A stretch of DNA of 9,719 bases, from the NCBI GenBank assembly GCA_035280505.1, contig DATEFT010001069.1:1-9719 (forward strand), written 5' to 3'. The notes beneath the pieces were generated by a model. The model did no database searches and was not told where the DNA came from. It worked only from the letters and a program-made list of their open reading frames with translations. Source of the DNA: JAKEHZ01 sp035280505. GTDB lineage: Bacteria > Acidobacteriota > Blastocatellia > RBC074. This document shows positions 5,511-9,719 of the stretch, in pieces (positions within the stretch are counted from its first letter, which is position 1; every line of letters starts with the position of its first letter). The position numbers and the translations under genes were made by a program.

Positions 5511-5933
5511 ATGGGGAGTCGGACTGGAATCGAGCTGATTCATGCAGATTGGGCGCAGATCGTCGCCTACCTGGAAGGGACCTTGGCCGAGAGAGAACTC
5601 TATCTGGTCGAACGACACTTCGGGGAGTGCCGTGGCTGCCGGGAGAATCTGTTTCTCCGGATCAAATCGCTGCCCTTTCAGCCGCTCACCTTCGACGGCG
5701 AGCCGCGCCTGTTGGCGGCGCAGACCTGGCGCTGCGGGTGGAGCCGGATGCTCGGGCCCTACCTGGCGGCACAACTGGCCGGAGATCAACAGCTCCGGTT
5801 CGAGTCCCATCTCCTCAAGTGCGAGTGGTGCGGTTGCCAATTGGCGATCCACCTGGCCTCGGCGACCTGCCGGGACCGATCGATCTCTTCCTTCTTCTAC
5901 AGCCTCTGGCGGTGGCTGCTGAGGCGATCGTAA
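5511..5933 (+). CDS. Double ZAS (zf-HC2-type) zinc-binding protein, copy 2
   Basis: A 140-aa paralogue of the protein at 1399. Repeat 1 carries H11, H36, C40, C43 and repeat 2 carries C75, H100, C104, C107, so both keep the exact 25-residue gap between the first ligand and HxxxCxxC. The linker IKSLPFQPLT (51-60) and the RCGWSRxxGPYLA block (74-86) are conserved with copy 1, while the rest has diverged widely. The C-terminus SSFFYSLWRWLLRRS is aromatic and basic and could lie along a membrane or partner, but is too short for a normal transmembrane helix. ATG 5511 has TTGGAG (5497-5502) eight bases before it. The gene is divergent from the winged-helix/TPR regulator and 233 bases before the XRE regulator. 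No sigma-factor gene is adjacent, so an anti-sigma function is only a possibility. Confidence 0.87.
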   Translation: MGSRTGIELIHADWAQIVAYLEGTLAERELYLVERHFGECRGCRENLFLRIKSLPFQPLTFDGEPRLLAAQTWRCGWSRMLGPYLAAQLAGDQQLRFESHLLKCEWCGCQLAIHLASATCRDRSISSFFYSLWRWLLRRS

Positions 5934-5963
5934 AGACGGTCACCGCCTGGTGGAAGGGAAGAG

Positions 5964-5997
5964 CAGGGGGAGCCGAATCGAGTCAGGGCTCCCCCTG
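5964..5997 (+). terminator. Perfect 11-bp hairpin after double-ZAS copy 2
   Basis: CAGGGGGAGCC (5964-5974) pairs perfectly with GGCTCCCCCTG (5987-5997) around a 12-base loop. It lies 30 bases after the stop codon at 5931-5933 and is the probable end of that transcript. Only scattered T residues follow (GTTCTGTG). Confidence 0.65.
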
Positions 5998-6005
5998 GTT
6001 CTGTG

Positions 6006-6019
6006 AAGAGCCGGCTCTT
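6006..6019. promoter_or_regulatory. 14-bp perfect palindrome AAGAGCCGGCTCTT
   Basis: The palindrome has no spacer, so it suits a dimeric DNA-binding protein better than an RNA hairpin. It lies just upstream of a TTTACA (6025-6030) that could be a weak -35 box, with only a poor -10 (TAGTGT) 17 bases on. It could be a second control site for the XRE gene. The support is weak. Confidence 0.3.
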
Positions 6020-6126
6020 AACTCTTTACAAAAGCTGTTCTTTGCCTTAGTGTCTCCGCAGTTTGGGTGGATTACGGACACAGTTCTTTGAGAAAATTCC
6101 GGCAGGAAATCCCAGGAAAAACACTG

Positions 6127-6144
6127 AGTCTATAATTCTAGACC
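6127..6144 (+). promoter_or_regulatory. 18-bp palindromic operator with embedded -10 box (site B)
   Basis: AGTCTATAATTCTAGACC is identical at 17 of 18 positions to the reverse complement of site A at 5329-5346. It carries a perfect TATAAT at 6131-6136 pointing at the XRE gene. No good -35 box is present 16-18 bases upstream, so the promoter may be weak or depend on an activator. The predicted transcript start is near 6143, about 24 bases before the favoured ATG. The position fits autoregulation by the XRE protein. Confidence 0.6.
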
Positions 6145-6166
6145 GGAAATGCGGGGGACGCTCTGG

Positions 6167-6460
6167 ATGGGAGTGAGACGCCGCATGGGATGCGAATATC
6201 TGCCTGAAAAGCTCTTGCAAATCCGCAAGGCGCTAGAGCTGTCTCAGCCGGGGCTCCTCCACCGCATGGCCCTTCGCGATAAGCGAATCAAGACCTTGAT
6301 CAAACAGAATATCTCCAGCTACGAACAGGGGACGACCGAGCCGCCGCTGCCGGTGTTGCTCCAGTATGCGCGCCTGGCGGGCGTCTGCGTGGAGGTCCTG
6401 ATCGATGACGACCTGGAGCTGCCCGCACAGTTGCCGGCGAAACACCCGCACAAACCTTAA
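6167..6460 (+). CDS. Small XRE/Cro-CI-type helix-turn-helix regulator
   Basis: A 97-aa DNA-binding protein consisting almost only of a helix-turn-helix domain (about 12-80). It runs LPEKLLQIRKALELSQPGLL (helices 1-2) and QNISSYEQGTTEP (47-59, recognition helix and turn), then PLPVLLQYARLAGVCVEVLIDDD. The stretch between helices 2 and 3 (ALRDKRIKTLIK) is longer than in classical Cro. The LPAQLPAK-type tail and EPPLP motif match, from memory, a regulator type found in many copies in Acidobacteriota. Starts at 6149, 6167 and 6185 are all possible; 6167 is preferred because GGGGGA (6152-6157) lies nine bases upstream and 6149 is too close to the predicted transcript start. Site B lies directly upstream, suggesting autoregulation. 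Confidence 0.85.
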   Translation: MGVRRRMGCEYLPEKLLQIRKALELSQPGLLHRMALRDKRIKTLIKQNISSYEQGTTEPPLPVLLQYARLAGVCVEVLIDDDLELPAQLPAKHPHKP

Positions 6461-6492
6461 ATACTCTGCCGACAAAATCGGTGAAAAATGGT

Positions 6493-6519
6493 CGATTTCG
6501 CGTCTTTCGCGGTTAAATC
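6493..6519 (+). terminator. Weak hairpin after the XRE gene
   Basis: GATTT-CGCG pairs with CGCG-GTT-AAATC across a short TCTTT loop, with a three-base bulge. It lies about 33 bases after the XRE stop at 6460. The stem is broken and no T-run follows, so it is only a candidate end for the XRE transcript. Confidence 0.3.
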
Positions 6520-6539
6520 CTTCAAAATGAGGAGGCTTT

Positions 6540-6590
6540 ATGCTTTGGCTAAAAAATTGGCCGGAGACGCGCTGGTTCTTCCGGATGTAG
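6540..6590 (+). CDS. Possible Trp-rich 16-aa leader peptide
   Basis: A perfect AGGAGG (6530-6535) stands four bases before ATG 6540, which opens the peptide MLWLKNWPETRWFFRM and stops at TAG 6588-6590. Three of 16 residues are Trp and two are adjacent Phe. It lies in the 261-base gap between the XRE gene and the S41 protease gene, 131 bases before the latter. A T-run (about 6600-6608) follows, but no clean hairpin precedes it, so a classical attenuator is not proven. It may be a leader peptide or a chance open frame. Confidence 0.28.
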   Translation: MLWLKNWPETRWFFRM

Positions 6591-6721
6591 CTGGGAGTCT
6601 TATTTTTTTGGTACAGTTCGTGTCTGTTGATGCCGGATTTCTGGCAAGTCGAAGGCGATCCGGTAAAATGGGCGGCGTTGGTCCACTTAAACAACTCGGC
6701 GTGATTTTCAAAGGAGACTCG

Positions 6722-8008
6722 ATGAAAAAGTTGACCTTGCTGGTTTGGGTCGGGGCGTTGCTCGTGATGACTGCCGCCGCGCAAGAGCGGCCGGAGGCCA
6801 GGCTGCGCCTTCAATCTTTCGAGATCGTCTGGAGCAAGGTCAAGGAGAAACATTTCGATCCGACCTTCGGCGGCCTGGATTGGGAGGCGGTGCGGCGTCG
6901 ATACGAGCCGCGGGTGGCGCAGGCCAAAGACGACCGCGAATTTTACCGCCTGCTCAACGAGATGCTGGGAGAACTGCAGCAGTCGCATTTCACGGTCATT
7001 GCGCCCGAGGCGATTCTCGATGACGGTTCGGCCGGATCGCCGTCCGGCTCGATCGGCATTGATCTCCAGATCCTCGACGATCAGGCCGTGGTCACGCGGG
7101 TCCGGACCGGATCCGCGGCGGCGCGGGCCGGGTTGCGGACCGGTTTCATCATCAAGCGGATCGACGGCGCCGAGGCGGCCTCGTTGCAGAAAGAGGCCGC
7201 CTCGCGAGCCGAACAGCGCAACTGGCTGCCCTCGTTCAAACGCCGGATGGTGGCCCGGAACCTGCTCAATCGGATCGGCGGCCGGCCCGGCACGGTGGTC
7301 CGGTTGCAATATCTGGGCGAAGACACCCATCTCCGCGAGGTGGCGATCGAGCGCGAACTGCAGACCGGGGAGTTGTCTCAACCGCTGGGCAATTTTCCGG
7401 CGATCCTGACCGAGTTCGAGAAGAAACGCCTGGCGAACGGTCTCGGATACATTCGGTTCAACTATTTCATGATGCCGGTCATGGAGAAGGTCCGGACGGC
7501 GTTGCGCGAATTCAAGGACGCGCCGGGCATCATCTTCGATCTGCGCGGCAACGGGGGCGGAGTCGCCGGGCTGGCGCCGGGGATCGTCGGATACCTGGAA
7601 TCGAAACCGGCCTCGCTCGGGACCTCGTTGATGCGGACGGGCCAGATCAAGTATCCGGTCTTTCCGCAGGACTCGCCCTACACCGGGGCGCTGGCGGTCT
7701 TGATCGACGGCGGCAGCGGCTCGACGACCGAAATCTTCGCGGCCGGACTCCAGGAGCTGCGCCGGGCCGTCATCGTCGGCGAGCGCAGCGCGGGGCTGGT
7801 CTTGCCGTCGATCTTTGAAAAGCTGCCCACCGGCGCGCTCCTGCAGTATGCCTTCGCCGATTTCAGAACGCCGAGCGGGGTGACCCTGGAAGGCCGCGGA
7901 GTCACGCCCGACCTCGAGGTCCAACCGGAACGCGCCGCCCTGCTGGCGGGGCACGACCCGCAGTTGGATGCCGCCGTCGAGGCCGTGGTCAAGCGCTCGA
8001 ATCGATAG
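6722..8008 (+). CDS. Secreted S41 family (tricorn-type) serine protease with PDZ domain
   Basis: A 428-aa exported protease. Residues 1-20 are a signal peptide (MKKLTLLVWVGALLVMTAAA/QE). An N-terminal helical domain (about 28-92) ends in QQSHFTVI. A PDZ-like segment follows at about 110-150 (GSIGIDLQI...AAARAGLRTGFIIKRIDG). The S41 core starts at about 242 (GYIRFNYF), with FDLRGNGGG (272-280) and GGSGSTTEIFA (330-340). S334 is the likely nucleophile. S88-H89 and E390 (LEGRGVTPD) fit the Ser/His/Ser/Glu tetrad of tricorn protease. The catalytic Lys of CtpA/Prc-type enzymes is absent, since GERSAGLVLPS replaces the usual GK-containing loop. ATG 6722 is chosen because AAGGAG (6711-6716) lies five bases before it and the signal peptide starts there; the frame is open upstream to 6488. 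The methyltransferase follows after 35 bases. The substrate is unknown. Confidence 0.9.
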   Translation: MKKLTLLVWVGALLVMTAAAQERPEARLRLQSFEIVWSKVKEKHFDPTFGGLDWEAVRRRYEPRVAQAKDDREFYRLLNEMLGELQQSHFTVIAPEAILDDGSAGSPSGSIGIDLQILDDQAVVTRVRTGSAAARAGLRTGFIIKRIDGAEAASLQKEAASRAEQRNWLPSFKRRMVARNLLNRIGGRPGTVVRLQYLGEDTHLREVAIERELQTGELSQPLGNFPAILTEFEKKRLANGLGYIRFNYFMMPVMEKVRTALREFKDAPGIIFDLRGNGGGVAGLAPGIVGYLESKPASLGTSLMRTGQIKYPVFPQDSPYTGALAVLIDGGSGSTTEIFAAGLQELRRAVIVGERSAGLVLPSIFEKLPTGALLQYAFADFRTPSGVTLEGRGVTPDLEVQPERAALLAGHDPQLDAAVEAVVKRSNR

Positions 8009-8043
8009 ATAAACCACGGTTTCGAATCGCAACATAATGGGGG

Positions 8044-8754
8044 ATGATGACGAAATCGACCGTTGAAGAGATCCGGGAGCGCTTCGATCGCGATGTCGAG
8101 CGGTTCTCGAATTTAGAGACCGGGCAATCCGCGACCATGGATGCGCCGCTGACGTTGGAGTTGATCGCCAGGGTGGCGGCGGCCACGACTCCGGCCGCGA
8201 CCCATCTTCTGGACATCGGGTGCGGCGCCGGCAACTACACGCTGAAGTTGCTGCAGCGCCTGCCGGGGCTCAATGTCATGCTGGTCGATCTGAGCCGGCC
8301 GATGCTCGAACGGGCCGTCCAGCGGGTGCGCCCGGCGACGACGGGCGAGATCGAGACGGCGCAGGCCGACATTCGAGATCTGGAACTCGGCGAATCGCGA
8401 TTCGATCTGATCGTGGCGGCCGCCGTCTTTCACCATCTGCGCGAGGATTACGAGTGGTTGAGCGTCTTTCGCAGATGTCACGCCGCGCTCAGACCGGGAG
8501 GCTCGATCTGGATCTCGGATCTGGTGGCGCATGGAGATCCGGAAGTCCAGGCCGTGATGTGGGCGCGATACGGAGAGTATCTCGAACAACTGCGCGGGCC
8601 GGACTATCGGGAACATGTCTTCGCCTACGTCGAGCGGGAGGATTCGCCGCGGTCGGTGGTCTATCAGCTCGATCTGCTGCGCGAGGTCGGTTTTCGGGAG
8701 GTCGAGATCCTGCACAAACAGGGCTGCTTCGCGGCCTTCGGCGCTCTCAAGTGA
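8044..8754 (+). CDS. Class I SAM-dependent methyltransferase
   Basis: A 236-aa cytoplasmic enzyme that transfers a methyl group from S-adenosylmethionine to an unidentified acceptor. Motif I is HLLDIGCGAGNY (54-65), the SAM-binding glycine loop. The acidic residue at the end of strand 2 is D82 (VMLVDLS), and AQADIRDL (106-113) is the adenine-contacting segment. FDLIVAAAVFHHL (120-132) and LRPGGSIWISDL (149-160) are motifs IV-VI. The ending HKQGCFAAFGALK is typical of the Methyltransf_11/25-type small-molecule group. Length is normal. Two ATGs stand in tandem (8044 and 8047), with GGGGG touching the first, so the second may be used. It starts 35 bases after the protease stop with no clear promoter or terminator between, so the two are probably one operon. 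Confidence 0.88.
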   Translation: MMTKSTVEEIRERFDRDVERFSNLETGQSATMDAPLTLELIARVAAATTPAATHLLDIGCGAGNYTLKLLQRLPGLNVMLVDLSRPMLERAVQRVRPATTGEIETAQADIRDLELGESRFDLIVAAAVFHHLREDYEWLSVFRRCHAALRPGGSIWISDLVAHGDPEVQAVMWARYGEYLEQLRGPDYREHVFAYVEREDSPRSVVYQLDLLREVGFREVEILHKQGCFAAFGALK

Positions 8755-8760
8755 GGAGGC

Positions 8761-9719
8761 TCAGGAGGCCGGCGATTTGACGCAGCGAAAGCCGACGTTC
8801 GAACTGCCGCTGTCGATCGCACCCTTCCCGCGGCTGCCGACCAGGTAGCGGGTGCAGTACTGATCGCTGCACAGAAACGATCCGCCCTTCAGCACACGCT
8901 TTTGAATGCCCGGTTCCTGCGGGTCGAGACTGTCTGTGGGGCCCTGCGGGTTATGCGCGGGGTTGCTTCCGGCGAGGGTCTCGAAATAGTCGGGTCGATA
9001 CCAATCGGCGCACCACTGCCAGACATTGCCGCCCATGTCGTAGAGCCCGAATCCGTTCGATTCGAAGGCCATGACCGGCGAGGTGCGGTCGTAACCGTCT
9101 TCGTCGGTGTTGGTCGTGGGGAAACGCCCCTGCCAGATATTGGCCGCCCAGCGGCCCCCCGGTTTCAATTCGGAGCCCCAGGCGTAGCGGTTGCGGCCGG
9201 CCCCGCCGCGCGCGGCGAACTCATATTCGGCTTCCGTGGGCAATCGTTTTCCGGCCCATTTCGCGTAGGCCATCGCGTCTTCCCAGGCGAGCTGAACGGC
9301 CGGATGATCGGCCCGATCCTTGATCGTGCTGCCCGGCCCTTCCGGATGTCTCCAGTTCGCGCCGGGCACGTACTGCCACCACTGCAAGGGATCGTCGAGA
9401 GTCACGGACTGTGACGGCGGCGTGAAGACCGCCGAACCCGGCACCAGGGTCTCGGGCGGGACGCCGGGAAAATCCTTCGGGTCCGGCCGGCGTTCGGCGA
9501 TGGTGACGTAGCCGGTGGCTTTGACGAACTTCTCGAACTGCGCATTGGTCACCGGGGTTCGATCCATCCAGAGGCCGTCCACGGTCACCGGATGGACCGG
9601 CAGGGCGTCGGGCATTCCGCAATCCGGACAACCCATCCCGTAGGTGCCGCCCGGAATCCAGACCATTCCCTCCGGCGCGGGGCCCGGCGGCGGCGCCGGG
9701 TTGACGTTCACGACCGTTT
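8761..9719 (-). CDS. Formylglycine-generating enzyme (SUMF1/FGE family), 5' end missing
   Basis: A protein of at least 316 residues that oxidises a sulfatase active-site Cys to formylglycine, or a close relative. The family signatures are all present: MVWIPGGTYGMG (16-27), VTNAQFEKFV (54-63), HPAVQLAWEDAMAYAKWAGKRLPTEAE (136-162), NGFGLYDMGGNVWQWCADWY (219-238), and GGSFLCSDQYCTRY...SSNVGFRC (277-310). C281 and C286 (C-x4-C) occupy the place of the copper-binding catalytic Cys pair of true FGE (C336 and C341 in human SUMF1). The related EgtB-type proteins lack this pair. Positions are counted from a GTG at 9711, but the frame stays open to the window edge, so the true start, and perhaps an export signal, lies beyond. 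An extra CPDC (28-31) is unusual. No sulfatase gene is in the window. The stop lies 6 bp from that of the convergent methyltransferase. Confidence 0.92.
   Translation of the reverse strand, partial: TVVNVNPAPPPGPAPEGMVWIPGGTYGMGCPDCGMPDALPVHPVTVDGLWMDRTPVTNAQFEKFVKATGYVTIAERRPDPKDFPGVPPETLVPGSAVFTPPSQSVTLDDPLQWWQYVPGANWRHPEGPGSTIKDRADHPAVQLAWEDAMAYAKWAGKRLPTEAEYEFAARGGAGRNRYAWGSELKPGGRWAANIWQGRFPTTNTDEDGYDRTSPVMAFESNGFGLYDMGGNVWQWCADWYRPDYFETLAGSNPAHNPQGPTDSLDPQEPGIQKRVLKGGSFLCSDQYCTRYLVGSRGKGAIDSGSSNVGFRCVKSPAS

Noticed and set aside
5369..6091. 240-codon + strand open frame across double-ZAS copy 2
   Set aside because: It reads copy 2 in another frame. Copy 2's own frame keeps eight zinc ligands and similarity to copy 1, which is decisive.
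6233..8035. 600-codon open frame on the - strand
   Set aside because: It is antisense to the S41 protease, whose motifs, signal peptide and ribosome-binding site are clear. The antisense protein is rich in Arg, Gln and Asp with no domain, as expected for a shadow frame in GC-rich DNA.
8102..8121. Third copy of the 5329/6127 operator
   Set aside because: GGTTCTCGAATTTAGAGACC looks similar but is 20 bases long, has several differences, lacks TATAAT and lies inside the methyltransferase coding region.
8113..8715. 200-codon - strand open frame
   Set aside because: It is antisense to the methyltransferase, which has all its SAM-binding motifs.

Overview
The window is a high-GC stretch of bacterial chromosome, most likely from an Acidobacteriota genome and perhaps the class Blastocatellia. 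This is an inference from gene content. The small XRE regulator resembles, from memory, a type common in that group (LxEKLxQIR near the start, EPPLPxLLxYARxAGV, LIDD at the end). It sits with a winged-helix/TPR regulator, an S41 protease and a formylglycine-generating enzyme, a mix also common there. No marker gene proves the assignment. No rRNA, tRNA, CRISPR array, transposase or phage gene was seen.

Layout. (1) 1-148: the C-terminal end of an unknown + strand protein. (2) 149-1128: a double-BON lipoprotein behind a good sigma-54-type promoter, followed by a perfect 32-bp inverted repeat. (3) 1399-1878: a small soluble protein with two zinc-binding anti-sigma-type (ZAS, zf-HC2) repeats. Its 3' end runs into a series of six stem-loops (1834-2189). 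(4) 2216-3275: two small - strand genes, a secreted protein and a coiled-coil protein. (5) 3599-5224: a - strand winged-helix regulator with a TPR tail that lacks the ATPase expected between the two. (6) 5511-5933: a diverged second copy of the double-ZAS protein, with an attenuator-like leader. (7) 6167-6460: the XRE regulator. (8) 6722-8754: an S41 (tricorn-type) protease and a class I methyltransferase, probably co-transcribed. (9) 8761-9719: a - strand formylglycine-generating enzyme running off the window end, convergent with the methyltransferase with 6 bp between the stops.

How the parts may work together. The most interesting block is 5225-6460. An 18-bp near-palindrome lies upstream of the winged-helix/TPR regulator, and its reverse complement (17/18 identical) lies upstream of the XRE gene. 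Each copy contains a perfect TATAAT oriented toward its gene, as expected of an operator by which XRE represses itself and the larger regulator. The second double-ZAS gene lies between the two sites. The two double-ZAS proteins keep all eight predicted zinc ligands with identical H/C-x24-HxxxCxxC spacing. They have no obvious membrane anchor and no sigma-factor gene beside them, so they look like stand-alone zinc-binding partners of a regulator encoded elsewhere. Nearly every gene end carries a long, often perfect hairpin without a U-tract.
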